Source of the DNA: Nematopogon swammerdamellus
Taxonomy: Eukaryota > Arthropoda > Insecta > Lepidoptera > Adelidae
Direction of reading: 5' to 3'
Assembly (NCBI GenBank): GCA_946902875.1
Contig: OX336344.1
Location: forward strand, 17,195,791 to 17,259,790
DNA length: 64,000 bases
A program made the translations under genes and the position numbers. Below are positions 1 to 11,400 of this stretch, piece by piece; the stretch's first letter is position 1, and each line of letters opens with the position of its first letter. Under the pieces are notes generated by a model. The model searched no databases. It had not been told where the DNA came from and saw only the letters and a program-made list of their open reading frames with translations.

Positions 1-345
1 AAATAGCATCTGGCAACTCTTCTCAATGACGGATAAGTTGTTTATATAATGTTTATGAGCAGATAACTATTAATTGTGTTATATTTTTTTTTATCAGAAA
101 CACTGTTTTTCTACTATAATTTTGGGGAAATTATTTTTCAACCTGTGGAAATTTGAAAAAATCGCATCTGGCAACTCTCGTAAATGACAGATACGTCGTT
201 TATATAATATTTATGAATAGATAACTATTAATTGTGTTATATTTTTTTATCAGAAACACTGTTTTTCTAGTATAATTTTGGGGAAATAATTTTTCAACCT
301 GGGGAAATTGGAAAAATAGCATCTGGCAACTCCTGTCAATGACAG
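1..345. repeat. Tandem array, unit about 157 bp
   Basis: The motif gcatctggcaactc recurs at 6, 164 and 319, with the intervening text nearly identical. The array runs off the left edge, so its real length is unknown. It is AT-rich and noncoding. Confidence 0.8.
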
Positions 346-393
346 GAGCAACATTATTTTGCAACATTATTTTGCAAAGTGACATTTTGAATT

Positions 394-690
394 GATTTTG
401 AAAGCAATCGGTCCAGTAACTATAAAGTTCAAAAAGGCGGCCACATTTTTTAATTTTGACAACAGATTCGTATTCAGGGCCCACACATACACCCAGATAT
501 CGATTTTGAAAGCAATCTGTCAAGTAACTAAAAAGTTCAAAATGGCGGCCACTTGTTTTAAATTTTGACTGCAGATTCGTATTCAGAGCCCACACAGACA
601 CCCAGATATCGATTTTGAAAGCAATCGGTCCAATAACTAAAAAGTTCAAAATGTCGGCCACTTTTTTTAAATGTTCACTACAGATTCGTA
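394..690. repeat. Tandem array, unit about 109 bp
   Basis: The motif gattttgaaagcaatc recurs at 394, 502 and 611. Each unit also holds aaagttcaaaatggcggcc-like text and cagattcgtattcag. Open reading frames across it follow from the repeat and are not genes. Confidence 0.8.
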
Positions 691-698
691 TTTGGTCT

Positions 699-1000
699 AG
701 AAATAAGATTCAGGCGAAAAAACGTCAACATTCGAGAAAATATGAAAAAATAGGTTGTTTTATTTTTTTCTCCGGAAATATCGACTTAAGTGAAAAACGT
801 GTAGGAATAAAAGTGTCTTATATTTTGTTTAGAAATAAGAATCCGCCAAAAAACATCACCAATCGAAAAAAAATTGAAAAAAAAAATTTAGATTTTTTTT
901 TTCTCCGGAAATATTGATTTTATTGAAAAATGTGTAAGAATAAAAGTGTCTTATATTTCCTCTAGAAATAAGATTCAGGCGAAAAAATATCAACATTGGA
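699..1000. repeat. Tandem array, unit about 132 bp
   Basis: agaaataagattc-like starts occur at 699, 831 and 964, each followed by ctccggaaata and aataaaagtgtcttatatt. This is a third distinct array directly after the first two. It may belong to one larger repeat-built element. Confidence 0.75.
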
Positions 1001-1438
1001 GAAATTAAATCAGGAAAGGGGGCGGAGCTTTCCATACAAATTCCGTCCTGCATAATTCAGAATCGCGGCGAGGTATAAATCGAGAACCAATGATGGTACG
1101 ACAACAAATTAGGTCTTGTTTTTCAAGCAGTTCGATACACTCTTAGATTATTTTATCACATCTTCCCCGGTTTTCCTGTAAATTGAGTAGAAATAAAAAT
1201 TTCTGAAAAAAATTATATCTCCATAACCGGCCACTCTAGAGAAAATCACCTAAGAACAAAAGAAGCTTGTATTTAGTCAATAAATACGATCCCGAAGAAA
1301 AATCCAGTCTCTGAAATTTCCCAGGAAATGTTCGGAATTCCTAAACAAAGTGGTGGTTTTAACAACTCCATATTATATCCTCTCGCAAACTTTACCTACT
1401 TTGGTACCAAATCACACTACCTAATTCCGAACCCTGAA
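1001..1438. other. AT-rich DNA without a gene
   Basis: A TATAAA at about 1075 is followed by an LTR-like promoter texture, but no matching second repeat is present in the window. Nothing coding is seen. Confidence 0.4.
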
Positions 1439-1640
1439 TCTGATGTCAGCCCATAACACCGGGTGAACTAGGTGCCATGTCAGTTCTTCTCCTCATTTCA
1501 TGTCGGCTACACTGAACTGGACGGAAAACACGAGCTATTTACATAGCCGTTTCGACCAACGTATCATTCAGTGCGGCGGTAGAAATCCGGCCGGGAAATA
1601 CCTTACCACCTAGTAAGGTAAGAATTGGAATGAGGCGCAT
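1439..1640 (-). mobile_element. tRNA/5S-type SINE, partial
   Basis: This is the reverse-strand 3' half of the SINE family described at 25926-26318: gatgtcagcccataacacc..., catagccgtttcgacc and cacctagtaaggtaag. The promoter head is missing. Confidence 0.75.
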
Positions 1641-1891
1641 CCTCTCGAAATGAACAGTCCAATGCATTAAAATGTAGAACCGGACTCACTGGACTTCAGC
1701 CTCTTAATGCCAAACCCAGAAAACAAAAAAATATACTAAAAGTATTGTATATGATCGCAGATGGCCAAACCATAAAAAAAGTTTAGATTTTATCGTAGCA
1801 CATCACTATTACATTAAATAAGGCAACATTATTTTGCAAAGTGACATTAGCTACTGTCCTGTCAGTTTACTTCGTCTAATTAAAAATACGA

Positions 1892-1942
1892 CTTTAGGTT
1901 AGGGTTAATATATAGAACTTCTATATGTAACCCTAACCTAAT
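1892..1942. repeat. Hairpin with ttaggttagggtta arms
   Basis: ttaggttagggtta is followed about 25 bp later by its complement taaccctaacctaa. The same arm plus flanking gccgcctcagca recurs at 14710-14735, so this is a small dispersed inverted-repeat element. The TTAGG-like wording is not a telomere array. Confidence 0.55.
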
Positions 1943-2094
1943 GTTGAGGCGGTGCATGTCGTTTTTGTTACAAGTTTGTATTTCCGAAAATAATTCTTAG
2001 GTGGTTATAAAAAAAACTAAACACCCTAAAACAATTTAATTTAAACACCGTAACATAGCTTAAAAAAGAAAAAAAAAGAAAAAAAAACCAAAAA

Positions 2095-2370
2095 GACTTG
2101 GTGGGATTCAAACCCATGGTCATAAAATAAAACTACTATAGTTCGTAAAATATAGCTTGATACGCGTGACAGATGTCATCGAGAACACCTCGCATTAAGT
2201 TCCGTATTTTTTTACAGTAAAATGCACGCAATACAACGTCATACTTTGTTGAAATGTCACTCTGACATCTGTCACGCATACAAAGAAATGTCACTCTGAC
2301 ATCTGTCACGCGTATCAAGCTATATTTTACGAACTATAGTCCTAGACCCTCACCCCTGAGCCACGAAATC
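2095..2370 (-). repeat. tRNA-like remnant split by the 206-bp MITE
   Basis: On the - strand, gtggctcaggggtgagggtc (A-box-like) precedes the MITE and gggtttgaatccca (B-box-like, 2105-2118) follows it. The two halves read as one tRNA-derived sequence interrupted at its centre. It is a SINE head or a tRNA pseudogene. Confidence 0.4.
2135..2340. mobile_element. 206-bp element with perfect 44-bp terminal inverted repeats
   Basis: 2135-2178 is the exact reverse complement of 2297-2340 (starting actatagttcgtaaaatata). The inner part of the right arm is duplicated (tcactctgacatctgtcacgc twice). It has no coding capacity, so it is a MITE. The perfect arms suggest recent activity or gene conversion. 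The ORF spanning it on the - strand is incidental. Confidence 0.8.
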
Positions 2371-2410
2371 ACTTAATACTCCAATCAATAAAGCATTTCC
2401 ACTCGACGTA

Positions 2411-3095
2411 ATTCCTCTGTCGCTGAATCTTTGCAGTGTGATAAAGTAGGGTTTAAAATACACGTTTGACAAATTATCTAGGATTTTTTATGTTTGGAAG
2501 TTAGGTATTTATACCTAAAGATGAAAATCGCTTATAACTGCTGGTGAAAAATTGCTCCGTCCGAAGTTCCTTCCGTATATGATATTATATATTAATAAGA
2601 GTATATATATAACATTATCTATGAAAATTTCGATTTAGAATAGGCAGAAATTTGAAAATACCTATTTTGTATCACAACTTCTTCAGAAAAATTGCTCTGT
2701 CAATTTTTATTTTATTATATGTCTTAATTTATTTATATATATCGCTTTAGACAAGTATCTAGGAAATTTTCCTTATCGATCACACCTTTACAGATTTTCG
2801 GCAATAATTCGCTGTGAAAAATTGCTCTGTCCAAAATTCTTTCGGAATATGATATTATATATTAATAAGAGTATATATATAACATTATCTAGGAAAATTT
2901 CGATTTCGAACAGGCAGAAATTTGAAAATACCTATAAAAATTACTCTGTCAATTTTTATTTTTTTTCATCTCCTAATTTCTTTAAATATATCGCTTTTCA
3001 TAATTATCTAGGAAATTTTCCTTATCGATCACACCTTTACATATTTTTGGCAATAACCCAAGCACTGTGAAAAATTGCTTCGTCTGTTTTTATTA
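2411..3095 (+). repeat. Left arm of a long inverted repeat (foldback-like)
   Basis: The arm is nearly identical, inverted, to 13198-13786, starting attcctctgtcgctga. It holds tandem units of about 250-270 bp, each with gaaaaattgctctgtc (2545, 2816, 3069) and attatctaggaaa. The arms flank about 10 kb. Long arms built from internal direct repeats are a feature of foldback elements. No target duplication is visible at the outer ends. Confidence 0.6.
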
Positions 3096-3174
3096 ACTTA
3101 TTAGACACAGAACATCAAAATATAAAATAATTGTGTAGTTTCGAGTATCGCAATATAATAAAACAACGTTTAAA

Positions 3175-3420
3175 AAGCGCGCGCTCGCACTACACTGAAC
3201 TCGGGGTGCGGGAGGGCTGCGGGAGTGGGGCAGAATAAGCCCGCCCGCCCGCGCGCCAGCAGCTCATCGTCCCGCACCGCGACCGACGAGACGACACGCG
3301 AGCGTCGTCGATGCTCGCGGCTCGCTATTCCGCCCGCCACCTCTGTCGTCCCACTACAACGCCGCTCCGCCGCGCCGTCCTGCCGCCTATGGAACGAAAA
3401 TGTAGGGCCTATCTATATAG
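3175..3420. other. GC-rich island without a gene
   Basis: A sharp change from AT-rich to Cys/Arg/Ser-codon-like GC text (cccgcccgcccgcgcgcc). It lies directly inside the left inverted arm. The short open frame (3225-3443) has no recognisable product. Confidence 0.4.
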
Positions 3421-3567
3421 TATTAGGAACTTTTAAAATTTAACTTTCGTTCTGTAATTTAATTTGTATGACAGTATGTCGAAACAACTAATTAAACATA
3501 TTTCATGCACGTACAGTCTGTATGTAAATAAAGTGTATACATTTTTGTAAAGAAACGATTTAAAAAA

Positions 3568-3710
3568 TTAAAAACCGCCTTCTAAAATGTATGAAATAAA
3601 AAAAAATCGAACCCTAGAGTTGAAGGCGGTCGGTTATTTTTGCTTGCACCGCCTTCAACTCTAGGGTTCGATTTTTTTTATTTCATACATTTTTGAAGGC
3701 GGTTTTTATA
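3568..3710. repeat. Near-perfect hairpin element
   Basis: The left arm (about 3568-3640: ccgcctt..., tcgaaccctagagttgaagg) pairs with the right arm (about 3651-3710) across a loop of about 10 bp. It is a MITE-like palindrome adjoining the 5' side of the LINE fragment. Confidence 0.75.
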
Positions 3711-3944
3711 TATTTTTTAATAGTTTTTTATTTCAGTTTTTTTAGTAATTTTTTGCTATTAATGTACTCGGCGGAATCGCTCGGCTTTTGGCTTCGCGAA
3801 TCCGCCTCGCTTTCCAATCCGATCTTGATGAAATTGAAATGGGACCACGCGGAAAGCACCAGCTTTCAAATAAAAAAAGAATCATCACAATCGGTTCCCT
3901 TGGGGACGGAGTCGCGTGTGTCCGCCTGTAAGTATCTACAGGTC

Positions 3945-5466
3945 GCACTCAGACGACGCGGGGACAGCTCGATTGTTCGAGCACTTGAGTAGAGCGGCAG
4001 ATGAAGTGCATGTAGTTTCCCTATATATATATATATCCGCGGATATGGTTCTGCTTGGGGATTTTAATGCCCATCACCAGGAGTGGCTGGGCTCCGGGAG
4101 AACTGACTTCGAGGGGAGAGCCGCCTACGACTTCGCCCTGACGCATGACTTGCCTCAACTGATAGACCAACCTACCAAAGTGCCAGACATGGACGGTCAT
4201 GCACCCTCTCTGCTGGATCTTCTGCTGACGACGAACCCTGCTGGATACAAAGTGAGCACTCCTCTTGGCTTCTCTGACCACTGTTTAGTGGGGTCCACGG
4301 TGCCATTTTTGCCTCCTTAGTCTCGTACTGGAGGAATGCGTCCAATTTGGCACTACGTGTGAGCGGATTGGGATGGGATGCGAGAATACATCACATCCTA
4401 CCCATGGAGAGAGCTATGCTTCAGTTCGGATGATCTACACCTCGGATGATCTACACCTTGGCTACGGCATTGGCGCATTCCGGCAAAATGCGCCAATGCC
4501 GTAGCCGAGGTGGTTCTGGGGGGAATGGAGATGTTCATTCCCAGCGCCCTCGTGCGCCTCGGTGGTAAAAGCCAGGCCTGGTACAGCCGCGACTGTGGTG
4601 AAGCTGTCGCAGCTAATGGCGCAGCTTATCGTGCATGGTCGTGCACTCGTACCAGACGCGATCCTAATGTATCCGAACTGAAGAAAGAATACAACCGCCT
4701 CTCCAGATCCTGCAAGAGGGCTATCGTCAGGGCCAAATTCGAGCATATCGGCAGAGTTGGTGATAGGCTGAACCAGCACCCAACTGGGAGCCGTGAGTTT
4801 TGGTCTCTCGCCAAATCTATCGTATCGATTTTCTACCGCTCCTCCCTTCCACCTCTACAGTGTCCTGGGGGCTCACTTGCCCACTCCGCAAATGTAAATG
4901 CTCTCTTTGCGTAGAACTCCACCCTGGACGATGGGGTGCCATCCCCCCATCCATAACTAGGTGTGAGAACTCCATGCCGGAAGTACAGTTCCGACAACGA
5001 ACTGTGCGGGCGGAGCTTATCTCCCTAGACACCAGGAAGGCGAGTGGGCCGGATATGATTCCTGCATTGGTGCTGAAACGGTGTGAATTGGTCTCGATAT
5101 TGCCAAGGCATTCGAATGGGTTTGGCACAAATCGCTTCTGGGCTAGCTTCCGTCGTACGGACTTCCTTCTGGCCTCTGCGACTGGGTCGCCGACTGCCTA
5201 CATGGGCGTAGCATTCAGGTCCTAGTGGACGGTTGCTCTTCGGACGCCCTGTCAGTGAATGCCGGCGTACCGCAGGGATCTGTGTTGTCTTGTCACCAAC
5301 ACTGTTTCTTCTGCATATCAATGACATGCTGCCACTCGGCAACATAAATTGTTATGCGGATGACAGTACAGCACATGGATCCTATACCAGTGACCCTTCA
5401 GTCAGACGGGATGTTGTGGATGAAGAGGCGAAGACTTGTGTCTGATCTCAAACAAACGCTTCGGTC
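3945..5466 (+). mobile_element. Jockey-type LINE, broken copy A
   Basis: Fragments of ORF2 on the + strand. An endonuclease part (VLLGDFNAHHQEW, LLDLLLTTNPAGYK, SDHCLV; 4043-4320) is followed by a linker, then reverse transcriptase pieces (ASGPDMIPALVLKRC, then LPLGNINCYADDSTAHGSY). About 0.5 kb of RT is deleted near 5090. Frameshifts are frequent. The copy is cut at about 5466 by copy B. It is a dead non-LTR retrotransposon. Confidence 0.8.
4460..4506. repeat. Perfect 20-bp inverted repeat inside LINE copy A
   Basis: 4460-4479 (ggctacggcattggcgcatt) is exactly complementary to 4487-4506, with a 7-bp spacer. The matching region of copy C lacks it, so it arose locally in copy A. Confidence 0.75.
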
Positions 5467-7075
5467 TATTTTTTTTTTTTTTATACTAAGCGCGACATGT
5501 GGCGCCGAGTCACCCATAAGGTGTCTAGCGACGCCCATGGACATTCGGACGTATGCGGGGGCTGCGAATGCCATGCCGGCCTGACAGGTGCCCATTCACG
5601 CCTCTCTTGAAGGACCCGAGACTATACTTGGGGGGAAATATGTGGGCAGGTAGAGCGTTCCAGAGTTTACCGGTTCTGTGGAGGAAGGATCTGCAGAACC
5701 GATTTGTACGCATCCGCGGTAAGTCCAGCGTATAGGGATGCAATCCTTGCCCAGTGCGCGTTGTACGGAGGTGGAAAGGGGACGGCGGAATCGCGTTAAA
5801 CAGCTCCTCCGAGCACTCCCCGTGGAATAAGCGATAGAACACGCTTAGGGCGCCGACATCCCTACGAAGTTGCAGCGGTTCTAGATCACGGGACACGTCG
5901 GGGTCATCCACTAGTCGCACGGCTCGACGCTGGATCGAGTCCAAAGGCGCAAGCTGGTATTTGGCTGAGCCATCCCACAGGTGCGAGCAGTACTCCAGGC
6001 AGGACCTTATCTGCGATTTATACAAAAGCAGCCTTTGGTCCGGCGTGAAGTACCGTCGAACCTTATTGAGTATGCCTAGCTTTTTTGAGGCCAGCTTGGC
6101 CTTGCCCTCGATATGGCGCCGGTAGTTTAGGTCGTGCGACAGTTCGACTCCGAGGACCGCGAGGTGGTCGCTTAATTTAAGCGACGTGTCTTGGAAGCAA
6201 GGATCTGGTGAGAACGCCGCTCTCTTCGCACTGAACGCGCAAGCTTGTGTTTTTGAAGCGTTGAACTCGACCAAATTACTTCGGCCCCATTCGGAGATAG
6301 ACCGAAGCGTTTGTTCGAGTTCAGACACAAGTCTTCGCCTCTTTTCATCCACAACCTCTCGTCTGGCTGAAGGGTGACTGGTATAGGATCCGTGTGCTGT
6401 ACTGTCATCCGCATAACAATGAATGTTGCCGAGTGGCAGCATGTCATTGATATGCAGAAGAAACAGTGTGGGTGACAGCACAGATCCCTGCGGTACGCCG
6501 GCATTCACTGACATGGCATCCGACGAGCAACCGTCCACTAGGACCTGTATGCTACGCCCATGTAGGAAGTCGGCGACCCAGTCGCAGAGGCCAGAAGGAA
6601 GTCCGTACGCCGGAAGCTTGGCCAGGAGCGATTTGTGCCAAACCCTGTCGAATGCCTTGGCAATATCTAGGCCAATTGCCAAGGATTCACGATGTCCTTC
6701 AAGCGATTCCCCCCAAAGGTGAGTGACGTACGCTAGGAGATCACCAGCGGATCGGTTTGGCCGAAAGCCATATTGCCGATCGCTGATGAGGTTATTTGTC
6801 TCCAGGTACGCCATGAGCTGGGCATTGATAATGCGCTCCATCACCTTGCAGAGTAGGGAGGTAATCGCTATAGGTCGGTAGTTCGAAGGGTTTGAGCGGT
6901 CGCCCTTTTTGGGGACCGCTTGAACAAATGCAGATTTCCAGGCCGCCGGCACACGGGAAGTAGAGTAAGAGAGGCGGAAAAGGCGCGTAAGCATTAAAAT
7001 CTCCAAGCAGAACCATATCCGCGGAGGGAAACCGCTCTTGCACTTCATCTGCCGCTCTACTCAAGTGCTCGAATA
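5467..7075 (-). mobile_element. Jockey-type LINE copy B with a 507-aa RT frame
   Basis: The - strand frame 5525-7048 holds reverse transcriptase motifs: SNPSNYRPIAITS, YGFRPNRSAGDL, LDIAKAFDRVWH, GVPQGSVLSPTLF, CYADDS, and the C-terminal domain YKSQIRSCLEYCSHLW. The poly(A) appears as a T-run at 5468-5482, inserted into copy A. An internal deletion fuses the endonuclease motif (LGDFNA-like) straight to the RT start (LTRLFRLSY). The RT core is still open, so the insertion is fairly recent, but the element cannot be autonomous. Confidence 0.85.
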
Positions 7076-7099
7076 ATCCGTATTTCCGAATGGGGCCGC

Positions 7100-7419
7100 T
7101 GTACGCAACAGTCGTTCTCACCCCGTGGTGTTAGTGGGTGGACTGTAGTTGGGTGGGGGTGCGACTGTGCACATGCAATATCACGCCGTCACCGCAGCGG
7201 TACTCATATTCTGGGTTTGATAGTTTCATAAGGGGTGAAATAGGGTAAATAAGAGACGATTGGGACTTTTACAAGTTTCCCCGAGGCTGGTTTACGCGGC
7301 GGCGACGGGTGTTGTCTACTGTTATCTATCAGTCAGTTCAGATCTTATTTTGCGCTTCGTGATAGGATTAGTTTGGCGTAGCGTCTGGATCCGTCTGACT
7401 GACTTCGGAAATTCGCTTA
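7100..7419. other. Unassigned GC-rich DNA between LINE B and the minisatellite
   Basis: No recognisable coding or repeat match inside the window. It runs directly into the 102-bp repeats and may be the 5' leader of an unrecognised element. Confidence 0.35.
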
Positions 7420-7965
7420 GGTGTCGGGCTCCGTCTGGATGGCGTCGGGGAACGCAGGGCAGTATCGGGCTCCATCGGGATGGCGTCGGGGGACGTTGGG
7501 CAGTGTCGGGCTCCTTCCGAGCTGCGTCGGGATTCGTCGGACTGGCTTCGAGGCTCGCTTAGAGGTCAGACCGCGTCTGGATGGCGTCGGGGGAACGCAG
7601 GGGCAGTGTCGGACTCCTTCTGAGCCGCGTCGGGATTCGTCGGGCTGGTTTCGGAGCTCGCTTAGATGTCGGACTGCGTCTGGATGGCGTCGGGGGAACG
7701 CAGGGCAGTGTCGGACTCCTTCTGAGCAGCGTCGGGATTCGTCGGACTGGTTTCAGAGCTCGCTTAGATGTCGGACTGCGTCTGGGTGGCGTCGGGGGAA
7801 CGCAGGGCAATGTTGGACTCCTTCTGAGCATCTTCGGGATTCGTCGGACTAGCTTCCGAGCTCACGTAGATGTCGGACTGCGTCTGGATGGCGTCGGGGG
7901 AACACAGGGAAATGTTGGACTCCTTCTGAGCAGCGTCGGGATTCGTCGGACTAGCTTCGAGGTGT
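7420..7965. repeat. 102-bp minisatellite, about 5 units
   Basis: Unit starts agatgtcggactgcgtctgg occur at 7664, 7766 and 7868, and two more diverged units precede them. Because 102 is 34 codons, several frames on both strands stay open as 34-residue repeats. That is a by-product of the period and is not evidence of a gene. Confidence 0.85.
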
Positions 7966-8401
7966 AGCGCAAAGTGTGTGGTGGTGTGGTACCTCCTACC
8001 TGGATGTTGATGTCTCCGCCCGCAGCCGCACCTTCGATAGCTCGGTCCTTCAGGTGGTGGTCGTCGATCGGCACGGAAACGTCCCGGTGTCCGAGGATCT
8101 GCTGGGCCCAGCTACGCACACACTTCGGAAACTACACTCACTATACTTATGCCGTATTAGGTCGCAACAAGCCCTGAGAGCCCGCGCCGCGCTCGATCAG
8201 GGTGGATTTTATCTTTTCCAGAGCAAAATGTTTGAACAAAACCGCCCGCTCCCGCTTGTATTTTCGGACGTGTCAGATCACAACAGTCCGTCGCCTAGGC
8301 AACCGGACTCTTCTCCTTTCCGCCAGGAGGCGCTGTGTGCTTCTTGCATGAAGACCGCTTCAGGTAGAGTCTTGAGGCGAAGAGAATGGAGGAACGTTTT
8401 T
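7966..8401. other. Unassigned GC-rich segment between minisatellite and LINE copy C
   Basis: The + frame is open to about 8422, but its product is not recognisable. It ends where the T-run of LINE copy C begins (8398-8420). It could be part of the same unknown element as the minisatellite. Confidence 0.3.
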
Positions 8402-11400
8402 TTTTTATTTTTTTTTTATTGAAAGCGCGACATATGGCGCCTAGCCACCCATAAGGTGTCTAACGACGCCCATGGACATTCGGTCGTATGCGGGGGTTGC
8501 GAATGCCATGCCGGCCTGACATGTGCCCATTCACGCCCCTCTTTAAGGACCCGAGACTGTACTTGGGGGGAAATATATGAGCAGGGAGAGCATTCCAGAG
8601 TTTACCGGTTCTGTAGAGGAATGATCTGCAGAATCGATTAGTACGCATCCGCGGTAAGTCCAGCGTATAGGGATGCAATCCCTGCCCAGTTCATGTGGTG
8701 CGGAGATGGAAAGGGGACGGCGGGATTGCGTTAAACAGCTCCTCCGAGTACTCCCCATGGAATAAGCGATAGAACACACTTAGAGAGCCGACATCCCTAC
8801 GGTGTTGCAGTGGTTTTAGATCGCGGGACACTGCGGGGTCACCCACTAGTCGCACGGCTCGACGCTGGATCGAGTCCAGAGGCGCAAGCTGGTATTTGGC
8901 AGAGCCATCCCACAGGTGCGAGCAGTACTCCAAGCAGGACCTGATCTGCGATTTATACAAAAGCAGCCTTTGGTCCGGCGTGAAGTACCGTCGCACCTTA
9001 TTGAGTACGCCCAGCTTTTTAGAAGCCAGCTTGGCCTTCCCCTCGATATGGCGACGAAAGTTCAAGTCGTGCGACAGTTCGACTCCGAGGACCCCGAGGT
9101 GTTCGCTTAATTTAAGCGACGTGCCTTGGAATGAAGGAGCCGGTGTGAACGCCGCTCTCTTCGCACTTAACGCGCAAACTTGTGTCTTGGAAGCGTTGAA
9201 CTCGACCAAATTGCTACGGCCCCATTCGGAAATAGAGCCGAGTGTGTGTTCGAGCTCAGACACAAGTCTTCGCCTCTTCTCATCCACAATATCCCGACTG
9301 GCTGAAGGGTGACTGGTGTAGGATCCGTGTGCCGTACTGTCATCCGCATAACAATGTATGTTGCCCAGAGACAGCATATCATTGATATGCAGAAGAAACA
9401 GCGTGGGTAACAACACAGATCCTTGTGGTACGCCGGCGTTCACTGACATGGCGTCCGACGAGCAACCGTCCACTAGGACCTGAATGCTACGCCCATGTAG
9501 GAAGTCGGCGACCCAGTCACAGAGGCCAGAAGGAAGTCCGTAAGCCGGCAATTTGCCCAAGAGCGACTTGTGCCAAAGCCGATCAAATGCCTTGGCAATA
9601 TCAAGGCCAATTGCCAAGTATTTTTCATTTCATTTTTCATTTATTCATTTCCATCTTAGGTACCATCGGTACACTTGAGTTCGTCACATTTTAGTTTACC
9701 AAATTTACAATTGAAACTGTCTGGGTCTAGCCATGGTAAGGGACTAATAATTAGCAATAATATAGGTACATAACTAAAAATTATAAGAATACAGAGAAAA
9801 AAAAACTGTTTTGTGCATGAAAGGCAATTAAAACTAGAGCTAAATTAAAATACTTCGCATCAATAGAATTGTTAAAGGTTAAAAATTCAATTATGTCAAT
9901 ATAAAAAAATATAAAATTAAAATAAAATTAAAATAAATTAAAATAAATTAAAATTCAAAATTAAAATAGGTAGCATCAATTCACCATGACCGTCAAGCGA
10001 TTCCCCCCAAAGGTGAGTGACGTACGCTAGGAGATCACCAGCAGATCGTTTTGGCCGGAAGCCGTATTGCCGATCGCTGATGAGGTCATTCGTCTCCAGG
10101 TACTTCATGAGCTGCGTATTGATAATGCGCTCCATCACCTTACAGAAAAAAGAGGTAATCGCTATAGGTCGGTAGTTTGACGGGTTTGAGCGGTCACCCT
10201 TTTTAGGGACCGCTTGCAAAAACGCAGATTTCCAGGCCGCCGGCACACGGCAATTGGAGTAGGAGAGACGGAATAGGCGCGTCAGCACTGGGGCCAGCTC
10301 GGGAGCACACCTTTTTAACACCAATGCAGGAATCCTATCCGGCCCACTCGCCTTCCTGACGTCTAGGGAGAAAAGTTCCGCCCGTACAGTCCGTTGTCGA
10401 AACTGCACTTCCGACATGGAGTTCTCACACCTAGGTATGGATGGGGGAGTGGCACCCCCATCGTCCAGGTTGGAGTTCCCCGCAAAGAGAGATACCAGTA
10501 AGTCGGCTTTCTTCTTTGCGGAGTGGACAAGGGAGCCTCCAGGACACTGCAGAGGTGGAAGAGAGGAGCGGCAGAAATTTGACTCGACATATTTAGCGAG
10601 AGACCAGAACTCACGGCTCCCAGTTGGGTGCTGGTTCAGTCTATCGCCGATTCTGCCGATGTGGTCAAATTTGGCCCTGGCAATAACCTTTTTGCAGGAT
10701 CTGGAGAGGCGGTTGTATTCCTTCTTCAGTTAGGATGCGTTCGGATCACGTCCGGCACGAGCGCGCGACCATGCCCGATAAGCTGCGCATTTAGCTGCGA
10801 CAGCATCAGCACAGTCGCGGCTGTACCATGGTTGGCTTTTACCACCGAGGTAGACAGAGGCGCTGCGAATAAACATTTCCATTGCCCCCAGAACCACCTC
10901 GGCAACGGTATTAGCGCATTGCGACGGATCGCCCGAACTGAAGCAGATCTCTCTCCAAGGGTAGGATGCGAAGTGTTCTCGCATCTCATCCCAATCTGCT
11001 GACGCGTAGTGCCAAATTCGACGCGTTCCTCCAGTACGGGACTGAGGAGGCGAAGATGGCACCGTGGACCACACTAAACAATGATCAGAGGAACCCAGCG
11101 GGGCTCTCACTGCGACCTTATATCCAGTGGGGTTCGTTGTCAGCAGAAGATCCAGCAGAGAGGGTTCATGACCGTCTATATCTGGCAGCCTGGTGGGCTG
11201 GTCTACCAGTTGAGACAGGTCATGCGTCAGGGCGAAGTCGTAGGCGGCTCTCCCCGCAAAGTCAGTTCTCCTGGAGCCTAGCCATGCCTCGTGATGGGCA
11301 TTGAAGTCTCCAAGAAGAACCAAATCCGCGGTAGGGAACCGCTCTTGGACTTTGTCTGCCGCTCCACTCAGGTACTCAAATAACCGAGCTGTCTCTGCAT

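Noticed and set aside
1892..1942. Telomeric TTAGG repeat
   Set aside because: Only two near-units are present, arranged as a hairpin; the same unit recurs once inside an intron as part of a dispersed repeat.
7421..7967. Overlapping repeat-rich ORFs on both strands
   Set aside because: A 102-bp period keeps all frames open; the peptide repeats mirror the DNA repeat.
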